Origin: Streptomyces sp. Je 1-332
Lineage (GTDB): Bacteria > Actinomycetota > Actinomycetes > Streptomycetales > Streptomycetaceae
Reading direction: 5' to 3'
Assembly: GCF_040730185.1 (NCBI RefSeq)
Contig: NZ_CP160402.1
Coordinates: 7,688,001-7,752,000 of the forward strand
DNA: 64,000 bases
Every line of letters starts with the position of its first letter. Position 1 is the stretch's first letter. The position numbers and the translations under genes are program-made. Positions 41,317 through 50,333 of this stretch are shown one piece after another. The notes under the pieces were generated by a model. It was not told the origin of the DNA and did not search any database. It saw only the letters and a program-made list of their open reading frames with translations.

Positions 41317-43542
41317 CTAGTTCTTCACATAGGGCGACTCGGTCGCGAGCTCCGCTGCGGCGGCGGGCGCGGGGCCCGACTCGCTGAGGCCGAACCGTGC
41401 GTGGAACCTGCGCAGGTAGCCGGGCGCGTACCAGGCCGAGCGGCCCAGCAGACGCATCGCGGCGGGTACGAGGATGCCGCGGACGGCGACGGCGTCGATG
41501 AGAATGGCGAGACCGCTGCCCAGACCGAACATCTGCATGAAGCTCAGCTTGGCCGTGCCGAAGGCGAAGAAGCTCACCGCGAGCAGGCAGGCCGCCGCGG
41601 TCACGATGCGTCCGGTGTGTCCCAGGCCGTTGGTCACGGCGGACTCGTTGTCCTCGCCCAGGTCGTGGAGCTCCTTGATACGGCTGGTGACGAACACTTC
41701 GTAGTCCATCGAGAGGCCGAAGGCGATGCAGAACATCAGCACCGTCATGGACACCTCCATGGGTTGCGCCGTGAAGCCCAGCAGCGAGGAGAGGTTGCCG
41801 TCCTGGAAGATCCACGTCATCACGCCGAGAGTGGCGCCCAGGCTGATCATGTTGAGGAGGAGCGCCCGCAGTGGCTGCACGATGCTGCCGGTGAACAGGA
41901 AGAGCAGGAGGAAGGTGGTGAGGGCGACCAGGGCCACGGCGAGGGGAAGCCTACTGCCGATGGAGTCTTTGGAGTCGACCAGTTCGGCGTCGACTCCGCC
42001 CACCAGGGGCTGTGATCCGGCGGGCGCGTCGATCGCCCGCACTTCCGCCACCAGGCCCTGGGCCGCGTCCGACTTCGGAGGCAAGGTGCTCACGACGGTG
42101 ATCTGCTGCGCGTCGGGCCGGCCCAGGGCCTTGTTGCCGGGTATGGCCGCCTCGGACCGTCCGTCGGTGTAGGTGCCCTGGCTGGTCTCGACGCGGGCCA
42201 CGCCCTTGAGGCCGGACAGGTCAGTGGCGTACGTCTGCAGGGGGGCCTTGCTCAGGGGGTCGTCGATGACGACGTGGAGTGCCGCGTCGTCGTTGCCGTT
42301 GAACTTCTCCCGCAGTACGGACGAGACCTGGCGGCTCTGTGCGTCCTCGGGCAGCACGCGTTCGTCCGGTGTGCCGAAGGTGATGCCAAGGAGCGGGCTC
42401 GCCGCGAGGAGAAGCACCGCGAGCACGGGCAGTGCGGTGAGCGCGGGGCGCCGCATGACGGTGCCGGCGAGGCGTCCCCACAGGGGCGCGCGGCCGGTGG
42501 GCCGCCCACGCCTCGCCCACGGCAGACGTCCGCTGTTGACCCGGTGGCCCAGGACGACGAAGAGGGCAGGCATGACGAACAGGGTGCTGATGGCGGCGAT
42601 GGCGACGACACCGACCCCGGCGTAGCCGAACGAGCGCAGGAAGTACTGCGGGAACACCAGCAGGGCCCCGAGCGCGGCAGCCACGGTCGCGGCGGAGAAC
42701 GCGACCGTGCGGCCCGCGGTGCTGACCGTGCGGCGGACGGCGTCCTCCACGCATGCCCCTGCCGCGAGTTGCTCGCGGAAGCGGCTGACCATGAGCAGGG
42801 CGTAGTCGATCCCGAGGCCCAGCCCCAGGGCGGTGGTCAGGTTGATGGCGAAGATGGACACGTCGGTGACGCTGCCGAGGACGAAGAGCTCCGCGAACGT
42901 GCCCGCGATGGCGATGAGACCGATGATCAGCGGCAGCAGGGCCGCAACCAGACTGCCGAAGACGAGCAGGAGCAGGACGAGGGTGAGCGGCACGGCGATG
43001 GCTTCGGCCAGGAGGAGATCTTCGCCGGACTGTGTGCCCATCTCACTGGTCACGGCCGCGCCACCGCCCGCCTGGATGGTGAGCGCGCCCTTGTACGGGC
43101 CGGCGTAGGCGTCGATGACGCCCTTGGCGTTCTCGTCCCGCTCCAGGTCGTCGCCCTTCACATGGGCGAGCACCATGGCTTCACGTGCGTCCTTGGAGCG
43201 CAGGTCGGGGCTTGCCGTGTCCCAGTACGAGATCACGTTCCCGAGGTTCTTCTCCTTCTTGAGGTCGGCGACCAGGGCCTTGCCGTTCTGTCGGGCTTCC
43301 GGTGCGTCGACGCGGCCTTCGGAGGTGCGGACCAGCAGGACGAGGTTCGTCTCTCCGTCGAACTTCTCGTCGATGACCTCCCCGGCCCGGGTGGACTGCG
43401 AACTCGGGTCGTCGTAGCCGCCTCCCAGCAGCTTGCCGAAGGCGCCGGCGCCCAAGGCACCCATGAGGGCCAGGGCGACGACGGCCACGACGAGTATGAG
43501 CCGGGCCCGGCGGATCGCCAGTTCGGCTATGCGTTCAAACAC
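41317..43542 (-). CDS. MMPL/RND-family membrane transporter
   Basis: 741 residues from GTG 43540-43542 (AAAGGAG upstream). Two homologous halves, each with one N-terminal span, a large extracytoplasmic loop (GGGYDDPSSQSTRAGEVIDEKFDG; GTPDERVLPEDAQSRQVSSVLREKFNG) and a five-span bundle with GLGLGIDYALLMVSRFREQ and AFGLSMDYEVFVTSRIKE. The Asp-Tyr pairs are the proton-relay residues of the family. It exports lipids or hydrophobic drugs using proton flow. Divergent from a TetR gene that probably represses it. Confidence 0.9.
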   Translation of the reverse strand: MFERIAELAIRRARLILVVAVVALALMGALGAGAFGKLLGGGYDDPSSQSTRAGEVIDEKFDGETNLVLLVRTSEGRVDAPEARQNGKALVADLKKEKNLGNVISYWDTASPDLRSKDAREAMVLAHVKGDDLERDENAKGVIDAYAGPYKGALTIQAGGGAAVTSEMGTQSGEDLLLAEAIAVPLTLVLLLLVFGSLVAALLPLIIGLIAIAGTFAELFVLGSVTDVSIFAINLTTALGLGLGIDYALLMVSRFREQLAAGACVEDAVRRTVSTAGRTVAFSAATVAAALGALLVFPQYFLRSFGYAGVGVVAIAAISTLFVMPALFVVLGHRVNSGRLPWARRGRPTGRAPLWGRLAGTVMRRPALTALPVLAVLLLAASPLLGITFGTPDERVLPEDAQSRQVSSVLREKFNGNDDAALHVVIDDPLSKAPLQTYATDLSGLKGVARVETSQGTYTDGRSEAAIPGNKALGRPDAQQITVVSTLPPKSDAAQGLVAEVRAIDAPAGSQPLVGGVDAELVDSKDSIGSRLPLAVALVALTTFLLLFLFTGSIVQPLRALLLNMISLGATLGVMTWIFQDGNLSSLLGFTAQPMEVSMTVLMFCIAFGLSMDYEVFVTSRIKELHDLGEDNESAVTNGLGHTGRIVTAAACLLAVSFFAFGTAKLSFMQMFGLGSGLAILIDAVAVRGILVPAAMRLLGRSAWYAPGYLRRFHARFGLSESGPAPAAAAELATESPYVKN

Positions 43543-43669
43543 GTCCGCTCTCCTTTGGTGTCCATGCGGCGAAAGCGGCGCGATGCGGCCTGAAGGAGGG
43601 GACGCGAAACGGCCGGAACAGGTGCGGTGTCGCACTCTTCGTCGCCGCGACCGACGTTAGTGAGAGGAC

Positions 43670-43697
43670 AAGAAATTTGGCAGTGTTAGATTTTCTT
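43670..43697. promoter_or_regulatory. AT-rich dyad in the MMPL/TetR divergent promoter
   Basis: AAGAAA (43670-43675) and TTTCTT (43692-43697) form a dyad around TTTGGCAGTGTTAGAT in the middle of the 228-bp gap. It is the only AT-rich island there and is the best candidate TetR operator. Confidence 0.5.
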
Positions 43698-43770
43698 CAC
43701 GCCCCTCAACTACGGTCGCCCACAAGGGTGATCGCCGTTCGGTCACCGCACCCCCGTAGAGGAAGCCGCC

Positions 43771-44487
43771 ATGGTCACGCCCTCCCTGCGCGAGCGCCGC
43801 CGCGCCGCCGCCACGCGAGAGATCCTGGACGCCGCCGAGCTCCACATAGCCGAACACGGGCCCGCGGCCCTGTCCCTGCGGGCGATCGCCCGCAGCCTCC
43901 AGATGACCGTGCAGGCCCTCTACCACTACTTTCCGAGCCGGGACGCGCTCGTCACGGCGCTCGTCACCAAGGCGTACGACGACCTGGCCGACGCCGTGCA
44001 GGCCGCCGTCGACTCCGCGGAGGACGGCTCGGACCTGCCGCGCCTCGTGGTCGCGGCCGAGGGCTACCGTCGTTGGGCCATCGCACGCCCCGAGCACTTC
44101 CAACTCCTCTACGGCACACCCCTACGGGACTACGCGGCACCCGCGGAGGGCACGACCACCCAGGCGACGCGCAGGATGAGCGCCATCTTCGAGCGCGAGC
44201 TGTTCGCCGGGTACAGCGCGGAGCAGCTCGCCGCGGCTGAGGCCCCCGTGCTCTCGCCCGCGCTGAGGGAACACCTGGAACAGCTGCCGCACTTCGGCGG
44301 GGGGCGCCTGCCACCGGCCGCCACCGCGCTCTTCCTGAGCGCCTGGGGGCATCTGCACGGGCTCGTGGTCCTTGAGGTGTTCGGGCACACCTCCTTCCTC
44401 GGCGAACACCAGGCCGAGATCTTCCGCGTGGCGATGCGGAACCTGCTGGAGGACATTCGTCGCAGAATCCCCGGAGACCGGACCTGA
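43771..44487 (+). CDS. TetR-family regulator with WHG-type ligand domain
   Basis: 238 residues. HTH EILDAAELHIAEHGPAALSLRAIARSLQMTVQALYHYFPSRDALV. The C-terminal domain contains RRWAIARPEHFQLLYGTPLRDY and LFLSAWGHLHGLVVLEVFGH, the WHG motif region common in Streptomyces TetR proteins. Divergent from the MMPL transporter, its likely target. Confidence 0.9.
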   Translation: MVTPSLRERRRAAATREILDAAELHIAEHGPAALSLRAIARSLQMTVQALYHYFPSRDALVTALVTKAYDDLADAVQAAVDSAEDGSDLPRLVVAAEGYRRWAIARPEHFQLLYGTPLRDYAAPAEGTTTQATRRMSAIFERELFAGYSAEQLAAAEAPVLSPALREHLEQLPHFGGGRLPPAATALFLSAWGHLHGLVVLEVFGHTSFLGEHQAEIFRVAMRNLLEDIRRRIPGDRT

Positions 44488-44763
44488 CGGGTCATCAAAC
44501 GGCGCTGGAGTGACGGTGGATACGTGGGGCGAGCATCCTCCGGCCAACTGGCCAGAACGCGGTGGGTTGTTCAGATAAACCCCGCTCCGAGCAAGATCAC
44601 CGCTTCGAGTGCTGCCGCCGGTCTTATCGGGCGAGGCGGGCGCAACAGCCGTTAAATGGTCTCTGGATCCGGGCGAAATCCTTGAGATTACGCCTCTACT
44701 TCCAACTTTCGCCGGTTGGCACGTCTATGCCGGTTAACACCCCTGCGAAGGAGAGCTCGCCCG
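44488..44763 (+). promoter_or_regulatory. Upstream region of the 2-MIB encapsulin operon with GCCGGTT repeats
   Basis: The 276-bp gap has no gene. Two direct repeats GCCGGTT(GG/AA)CAC occur at 44711-44722 and 44729-44740, 18 bp apart, just before the AAGGAG of the shell gene. TTGGCA inside the first could be a -35 box. The repeats are possible activator sites; the shell protein itself has a nucleotide-binding domain but is not known to bind DNA. Other parts are featureless. Confidence 0.45.
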
Positions 44764-46176
44764 ATGACCGTTGACACCAGCCCGGAAGCCCAGCTGGAGC
44801 CGCCCCGGCAGACCAGCCTCGGCACCGCGGCTGCCCGCAACCTCGCCACCACGACCAAGTCCGCCCCGCAGATGCAGGAGATCACCTCTCGCTGGCTGCT
44901 GCGGATGCTCCCCTGGGTGGAGACCAAGGGCGGCACCTATCGCGTGAACCGCCGCCTGACCTACACCGTCGGAGACGGCCGCATCGAGTTCGTCCAGGAC
45001 GGCGGCGACGTCCGGGTGATCCCCCGGGAGCTCGGGGAACTGGCCCTGCTGCGCGGCTTCGACGACAAGGAGGTGCTGACCGAGATCGCCGGCCGGTGCG
45101 TCCAGCGTGACTTCCGCGCCGGAGAGGTACTGGTCGAGCGCGGCGCCCCGGCGGAGGAACTCCACCTGATCGCCCACGGCAGGATCAGCCAGAAGTCCGT
45201 CGGCAAGTACGGGGACGAGGTCGGCGTCGGCGTACTCGCCGACGGCGAACGGTTCGGGGAGAACGCCCTTCTCGACGACGACGCCCGATGGGAAAGCACC
45301 GCCACCGCCGAGACCTCCGGCACCCTGCTCACGCTCTCCCGCGCCGACTTCGCCTCCGTGCTGTCATCGGCGCCCGAACTCCAGGCCCACGTCGACGAGT
45401 TCCGCAGGCTCCCTCGGCAACGCCAGAACAAGTACGGCGAAGCCGAGATCGCGATGTCGGCCGGTCACGCCGGCGAGGTCGCGCTGCCCGGCGCCTTCGT
45501 CGACTACGAACTCAAGCCGCGGCAGTACGAACTCTCCGCCGCCCAGACCATTCTGCGGGTCCACACCAGGGTCACCGACCTGTACAACGGGCCGATGAAC
45601 CAGATGGAGGAGCAACTCAGGCTCACCATCGAGGCGCTGCGCGAGCGCCAGGAACACGAAATGATCAACAACCGCGAGTTCGGCCTGCTGCGCAACGCCG
45701 ACTTCAAGCAGCGGATCCAGCCCCACTCGGGGCCGCCGACCCCGGACGACCTCGACGAGCTGCTCTGCCGCCGCCGCGGTACCAAGCTCTTCCTCGCCCA
45801 CCCCAGGACGATCGCGGCGATCGGACGCGAGCTCAACTCCCGCGGTATCTACCCCGATCACGTCGACCTCGGCGGCCAGCAGGCGCCTGCCTGGCGCGGG
45901 GTCCCGATCCTGCCCTGCAACAAGATCCCCATCAGCAAGGAACAGACCAGCTCGATCCTCGCCATGCGTCTCGGTGAGGACAACCAAGGCGTCGTCGGCC
46001 TGCATCAGACCGGGCTTCCGGACGAGTACGAGCCGGGCCTGTCGGTGCGCTTCATGGGCATCAGCGACCAGGCGATCACCTCGTACCTGGTCAGCACCTA
46101 CTACTCCGCCGCCATCCTGGTGCCCAACGCCCTCGGCGTGCTGGAGAACGTGCAGATCGCACGCAGGCCCGCGTAA
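44764..46176 (+). CDS. Family 2B encapsulin shell protein with cyclic-nucleotide-binding domain (EshA-like)
   Basis: 470 residues from ATG 44764 (AAGGAG upstream). The ends are HK97-fold shell sequence ([85 protein letters not shown]). A cyclic-nucleotide-binding-like domain is inserted at about residues 95-210 ([45 protein letters not shown]). Family 2B encapsulins form icosahedral compartments and, next to 2-MIB synthase, package that enzyme; this is established for Streptomyces. The binding-pocket Arg typical of cAMP sites is not obvious, so the ligand is open. First gene of the set. Confidence 0.9.
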   Translation: MTVDTSPEAQLEPPRQTSLGTAAARNLATTTKSAPQMQEITSRWLLRMLPWVETKGGTYRVNRRLTYTVGDGRIEFVQDGGDVRVIPRELGELALLRGFDDKEVLTEIAGRCVQRDFRAGEVLVERGAPAEELHLIAHGRISQKSVGKYGDEVGVGVLADGERFGENALLDDDARWESTATAETSGTLLTLSRADFASVLSSAPELQAHVDEFRRLPRQRQNKYGEAEIAMSAGHAGEVALPGAFVDYELKPRQYELSAAQTILRVHTRVTDLYNGPMNQMEEQLRLTIEALRERQEHEMINNREFGLLRNADFKQRIQPHSGPPTPDDLDELLCRRRGTKLFLAHPRTIAAIGRELNSRGIYPDHVDLGGQQAPAWRGVPILPCNKIPISKEQTSSILAMRLGEDNQGVVGLHQTGLPDEYEPGLSVRFMGISDQAITSYLVSTYYSAAILVPNALGVLENVQIARRPA

Positions 46177-46286
46177 CGCAGGCAGGCCTGGCGGATCCGT
46201 CGGAAGGTCACGACAGCCCGGACCGCCCCGGGCCGGGCGGCCATGCCCGGATCCGGGAGCACACCCCTCTCACCAAGGAGCCACGG

Positions 46287-47456
46287 ATGCCCGAACCCGG
46301 GTCTTCCCCTCTGCCGTCGAGCCCGCCCACCATCCCTGCCCTGGAGCGCATCCTGCGCGGCCCCAGCGGTCTCGGCACGGCGGGCCTCCAGCTGGGCCGG
46401 CGGGAGGAGCCGCAGCCGCCGGCGCCCAAGGAGCCCAAGGAGCCCAAGGAGCCCCAGGAGACCGAGGCGCCGGCGGAGGCGCTTCAGATCCCGGGCCTCT
46501 ACTACCACCCCGTGCCGGAGCCCGACCCCGCCCGGGTGGCGGAGGTCAGCCGCAGGATCAAGGACTGGGCGGTGGACGAGGTCGAGCTGTACCCCGACGA
46601 GTGGGAAGGCCAGTTCGACGGCTTCTTGGTCGGGCGGTACATGGTCGCCTGCCATCCGGACGCCCCGACCATCGAACATCTGATGGTCGCCACCCGGCTC
46701 ATGGTCGCCGAGAACGCGGTCGACGACTGCTACTGCGAGGACCACGGCGGCTCGCCCATCGGCCTCGGGGGACGCCTTCTCCTGGCACACACCGCACTCG
46801 ACCCCCTGCACGCCACGAAGGAATACCAGCCGCAGTGGGCCGAGTCGCTCCACGCGGACGCCCCGCGGCGCGCCTACCGCTCCGCGATGGAGTACTTCGT
46901 CCAACAGGCCACCCCCTCCCAGGCCGACCGCTTCCGGCACGACATGGCGCGACTGCACCTGGGGTACCTCGCGGAGGGCGCCTGGGCCCAGACGGACCAC
47001 ACCCCCGGAGTGTGGGAGTACCTCGCGATGCGGCAGTTCAACAACTTCCGCCCGTGCCCCGCCATCACCGACACCGTAGGTGGCTACGAACTCCCCGCGG
47101 ACCTGCACGCCCGGCCCGACGTGCAGCGGGTCATCGCGCTCGCCGGGAACGCCAGCACCATCGTCAACGACCTGTACTCGTACACCAAGGAACTCGCCAG
47201 TCCCGGACGGCACTTGAACCTGCCCGTGGTGATCGCCGATCGCGAGAACGTCTCCGACCGGGAGGGCTACCTCAAGGCGGTCGAGGTCCACAACGACCTC
47301 ATGCACGACTTCGAGGCCGAAGCCGCCGCCGTGGCCACCGCCTGCCCCGTGCCGAGCGTGCTGCGCTTCCTGCGCGGCGTGGCCGTGTGGGTCGACGGCA
47401 ACCACCACTGGCACCAGACCAACACCTACCGCTACAGCCTGCCCGATTTCTGGTAA
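46287..47456 (+). CDS. 2-Methylisoborneol synthase (encapsulin cargo)
   Basis: 389 residues, AAGGAG 8 bp before ATG 46287. Residues 1-70 are disordered: Pro/Ser-rich, with a KEP-KEP-KEP repeat at 48-56. Such N-terminal tails load terpene cyclases into family 2 shells. The catalytic domain is a class I terpene synthase: first Mg site D146-DCYCED and NSE motif at about 294-302 (NDLYSYTKE). It cyclises 2-methyl-geranyl diphosphate to the earthy odorant 2-methylisoborneol. It lies between shell and methyltransferase genes in the order known for 2-MIB producers. Confidence 0.93.
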   Translation: MPEPGSSPLPSSPPTIPALERILRGPSGLGTAGLQLGRREEPQPPAPKEPKEPKEPQETEAPAEALQIPGLYYHPVPEPDPARVAEVSRRIKDWAVDEVELYPDEWEGQFDGFLVGRYMVACHPDAPTIEHLMVATRLMVAENAVDDCYCEDHGGSPIGLGGRLLLAHTALDPLHATKEYQPQWAESLHADAPRRAYRSAMEYFVQQATPSQADRFRHDMARLHLGYLAEGAWAQTDHTPGVWEYLAMRQFNNFRPCPAITDTVGGYELPADLHARPDVQRVIALAGNASTIVNDLYSYTKELASPGRHLNLPVVIADRENVSDREGYLKAVEVHNDLMHDFEAEAAAVATACPVPSVLRFLRGVAVWVDGNHHWHQTNTYRYSLPDFW

Positions 47457-47470
47457 GGACGGAATCATCT

Positions 47471-48355
47471 GTGACCAGCACTGAACTCACCACCGTCAGC
47501 GGTGCCACCGCGTTCGTCCCCGCCCCGGCGACGCCCTACCAAGGCGACATCGCGCGCTACTGGAACAACGAGGCGCGGCCCGTGAACCTGCGTCTGGGCG
47601 ACGTCGACGGGCTCTACCACCACCATTACGGCATCGGGGACGTCGACCACGCCGCCCTGGGGGACGCCGGCGACAGCGAGCACGAGAAGAAGCTGATCAC
47701 CGAGCTGCACCGCCTGGAGTCCGCGCAGGCCGAGGTCCTCCTGGACAACCTCGGCTCCGTCGGGCGTGACGGCACGCTCGTGGACGCTGGCTGCGGCCGT
47801 GGCGGTTCGATGGTGATGGCCCACCAGCGTTTCGGCTGCAAGGTCGAGGGCGTCACCCTGTCCGCCAAGCAGGCCGACTTCGCCAACCAGCGCGCCCAGG
47901 AACTCCGTATCGAGGACCATGTCCGAGCCCGCGTGTGCAACATGCTCGACATGCCCTTCGAGACCGGGCAGGCCGCGGGCTCGTGGAACAACGAGTCGAG
48001 CATGTACGTCGACCTGCACGACCTCTTCTCCGAGCACTCGCGGATCCTCGAGGTCGGCGGCCGCTATGTGACCATCACCGGCTGCTGGAACCCGCGGTAC
48101 GGCCAGCCCTCGAAGTGGGTCTCCCAGATCAACGCGCACTTCGAGTGCAACATCCACTCCCGCCGCGAGTATCTCCGCGCCATGGCCGACAACCGTCTCG
48201 TGCCGCAGGCCGTCATCGACCTGACGCCCGCGACCCTGCCCTACTGGGAGCTGCGGGCCACGTCGTCGCTGGTCACCGGCATCGAGGAGGCGTTCATCAA
48301 CTCGTACAAGGACGGCTCCTTCCAGTACGTCCTGATCGCGGCCGACCGCGTCTGA
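47471..48355 (+). CDS. Geranyl diphosphate 2-C-methyltransferase
   Basis: 294 residues from GTG 47471, 14 bp after the synthase. SAM-binding motif GTLVDAGCGRGGSMVMAHQRFG, then VEGVTLSAKQADFANQRAQEL, of the cyclopropane-synthase-like C-methyltransferase group. ATPYQGDIARYWNNEARPVNLRLGDVDGLYHHHYGIG is the conserved N-terminal signature of GPP methyltransferases. It adds a methyl group at C2 of geranyl diphosphate, giving the substrate of the 2-MIB synthase. A weak GC-rich hairpin follows near 48376-48406. Confidence 0.93.
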   Translation: MTSTELTTVSGATAFVPAPATPYQGDIARYWNNEARPVNLRLGDVDGLYHHHYGIGDVDHAALGDAGDSEHEKKLITELHRLESAQAEVLLDNLGSVGRDGTLVDAGCGRGGSMVMAHQRFGCKVEGVTLSAKQADFANQRAQELRIEDHVRARVCNMLDMPFETGQAAGSWNNESSMYVDLHDLFSEHSRILEVGGRYVTITGCWNPRYGQPSKWVSQINAHFECNIHSRREYLRAMADNRLVPQAVIDLTPATLPYWELRATSSLVTGIEEAFINSYKDGSFQYVLIAADRV

Positions 48356-48541
48356 CCGTCCGGTCGTCGCGAGGGGCCGGGCTCTCCAACCGAGGCCCGG
48401 CTCCTTCGGCTCGCCAAGTGCGTGCGTGAGGCGTCCTGTTGCGTGCCGCGCGGCCTCACCTACAGTGCGTGTCGCAAGACCGACCTCGATGACCCCCGCG
48501 TCCTTGACGACAACGGTCAGCCGCCGACCAGGAGCAGCCCT

Positions 48542-49843
48542 GTGGCCACTCGCCGCGTACCCGAGCTCGACCCCGCCCAGGTCGCACAGTGGCAGGCCGG
48601 GGGAGGGGAACTCATCGATCTCCTCGCCCGGGTGCGCGAACAGCTCGGCGGGGTGGCCGCCTTCCGTACCGGTCCGCGACCGACCGTCCTGGTCACCGAC
48701 CCCGAGGCCGTACAGCACGTGCTCGCCCTCCACCCCGGCCGGTACGTGAAGCGTTCACACCGCGCCCGACTGCTGATCGGTGACGGAGTCCTGGCCGCGA
48801 CGGGCGAGGCGTGGCAGAGCCAACGGAAGCTGCTCCAGGCCCAGTTCACCGGCCGGGGCATGCGTCGCTACGAGCAGCGGATCGCCGGGGCCGCCCGGAC
48901 CTCGGCGGCGCGCTGGGCCGAGTACGCCCGTACGGGGCAGGAATTCGACGTCGGCGACGAGATGCGCCGCTTCGCCCTGGACACCATCTGGCGTTCCCTG
49001 ACGGGTCACCCCCTCGACGCGGAGACAGAGAGCGAACTGACCGCCGTACCCGCCGTGGTGGCCGCCCTGCCCAGCCTGCCAGCCGACGGCGCCGCGGCCC
49101 GGGGAGCGGTCGCCGCCGAACTGGCCGGCATCGACGCGGTGGCGAGCCGCGCCATCGCCGCCGCGCGCGGCCACGAGGCAGGGCCCGACGGCCCTGGCCT
49201 GCTGCACGTACTGCTCGACGCCGCCGAGACGCGCCCCGAGTACACCGACGGGCTGATCCGCGACGAACTCGTCACCCTGCTCGTCGCCGGGCACGAGACC
49301 ACCGCCACGACCCTCACCTGGCTCTGTCTCTTGCTGGACCGCAACCCGGAGGCACGGGACCGGGCCCTCGCCGCGGGCGCCGACGGCTCGCCCGAGCGAC
49401 AGCAGGCCATCCAGGCGCTCGTCCACGAAGCGCTTAGGCTCTATCCGCCCGCCTGGATACTGCCGCGCAGCGCGGCGCAGGACGACCACCTCACCGGGTA
49501 CGAGATCGAGGCGGGCACCGACGTACTGGTCTGCCCCTACCTCACGCACCGGGACCCCCAACTCTGGTACAAACCGGGCCGGTTCGACCCCGCGCGCTTC
49601 ACGGCACCCGGTCGACGCCCGGCCCACCCGGGAAGCTATTTCCCGTTCGGCATCGGCCCCCGGGCCTGCCTGGGCCTGCAGTTCGCTCTCCGCGAGTCGA
49701 CCGCCCTCCTCGAACTTCTGCTGCCGACCCACGTCCCGCGCTTCCGCTCCACCCCGAAAGGGGCCGTCTACGGCATCACCGTCCGCCCCGACGGCCCGAC
49801 ACCCGCGGTGCTGGGCGCCGCCGCCGAGGCGGTTCGCCGGTAG
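48542..49843 (+). CDS. Cytochrome P450
   Basis: 433 residues from GTG 48542 (AGGAG upstream); an upstream in-frame GTG at 48422 would add 40 poorly conserved residues. Motifs: I-helix AGHETTATTLTW, ExxR (HEALRLYPPAW), and heme loop FGIGPRACLG with Cys376 as iron ligand. It is a class I bacterial P450 needing external ferredoxin partners; none are encoded nearby. It follows the 2-MIB genes by 186 bp on the same strand and may oxidise a terpene or be independent. Its last 76 bp overlap the 3' end of the convergent tautomerase gene. Confidence 0.88.
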   Translation: MATRRVPELDPAQVAQWQAGGGELIDLLARVREQLGGVAAFRTGPRPTVLVTDPEAVQHVLALHPGRYVKRSHRARLLIGDGVLAATGEAWQSQRKLLQAQFTGRGMRRYEQRIAGAARTSAARWAEYARTGQEFDVGDEMRRFALDTIWRSLTGHPLDAETESELTAVPAVVAALPSLPADGAAARGAVAAELAGIDAVASRAIAAARGHEAGPDGPGLLHVLLDAAETRPEYTDGLIRDELVTLLVAGHETTATTLTWLCLLLDRNPEARDRALAAGADGSPERQQAIQALVHEALRLYPPAWILPRSAAQDDHLTGYEIEAGTDVLVCPYLTHRDPQLWYKPGRFDPARFTAPGRRPAHPGSYFPFGIGPRACLGLQFALRESTALLELLLPTHVPRFRSTPKGAVYGITVRPDGPTPAVLGAAAEAVRR

Positions 49844-50214
49844 TGGTCGAACTGGGTCACCCCGTTGTAGCCGTAGCTCTCGGGATGCAGCTCGTGCAAC
49901 GCGACCCCGCCCCGGGCGAGCGGCCCGAGGACGCCCGTCAGGAGCCCCCCGGCCTCGGCGATGAAGGCCGCCTTCTCCGCGGCGTTGTTCGTGCCGAGGG
50001 TGATGCTGACCTCGACATGCGCGTCGAGCGCGCCGGTCAGCTGCTTGCCGTCGACGTAGTACCGGGCGGCCGGGACCACGTCGAGGTGGACGATGGTTCG
50101 CGCACGGGACTTGCCGAGGGCCGTCACCGCGAGACCGGTGAGGCCCTCGGCCAGGGCGCGCTGTGTCGCGGCGGGAAGGTCGGCGTCGGTGACGGTGACA
50201 CGGATGTACGGCAT
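49768..50214 (-). CDS. Tautomerase-superfamily protein (4-oxalocrotonate tautomerase-like)
   Basis: 148 residues from ATG 50212-50214, GGAGAGCC upstream. After Met removal the N-terminus is PYIRVTVTD, giving the catalytic Pro1 of the superfamily. The body (KSRARTIVHLDVVPAARYYVDGK, then a second beta-alpha unit LDAHVEVSITLGTNNAAEKAAFIAEAGGLL) is a fused double-length form. The C-terminal ~25 residues overlap the P450 gene end and may be non-essential. The LysR gene is divergent with a palindrome between, so it is probably regulated by it. Confidence 0.82.
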   Translation of the reverse strand: MPYIRVTVTDADLPAATQRALAEGLTGLAVTALGKSRARTIVHLDVVPAARYYVDGKQLTGALDAHVEVSITLGTNNAAEKAAFIAEAGGLLTGVLGPLARGGVALHELHPESYGYNGVTQFDHYRRTASAAAPSTAGVGPSGRTVMP

Positions 50215-50310
50215 GGCTCTCCTCGGTACGCGCTCTGTGTCGTGCCGGCGGGCGTCGGCGGCACGGAGCAACACTCGCCGACCTGCGACGATGGATCCAA
50301 CGCACCGAAG

Positions 50311-50324
50311 TCATAGCTCTATGA
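50311..50324. promoter_or_regulatory. Palindrome between tautomerase and LysR genes
   Basis: TCATAG-CT-CTATGA is a perfect 14-bp dyad, 10 bp before the LysR start codon. It fits the T-N11-A pattern of LysR recognition and overlaps the likely autoregulatory region. Confidence 0.55.
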
Positions 50325-50333
50325 GGCCGCCGC

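Noticed and set aside
45974..47470. Rightward frame running in front of the methyltransferase start at 47471
   Set aside because: It crosses the shell and cyclase genes in another frame and has no motifs; the GTG at 47471 begins the conserved protein.
48361..48412. Possible terminator after the methyltransferase (GCCGGGC / GCCCGGC)
   Set aside because: Stem of only 7 bp with a 12-base loop; too weak to list as a terminator with confidence.
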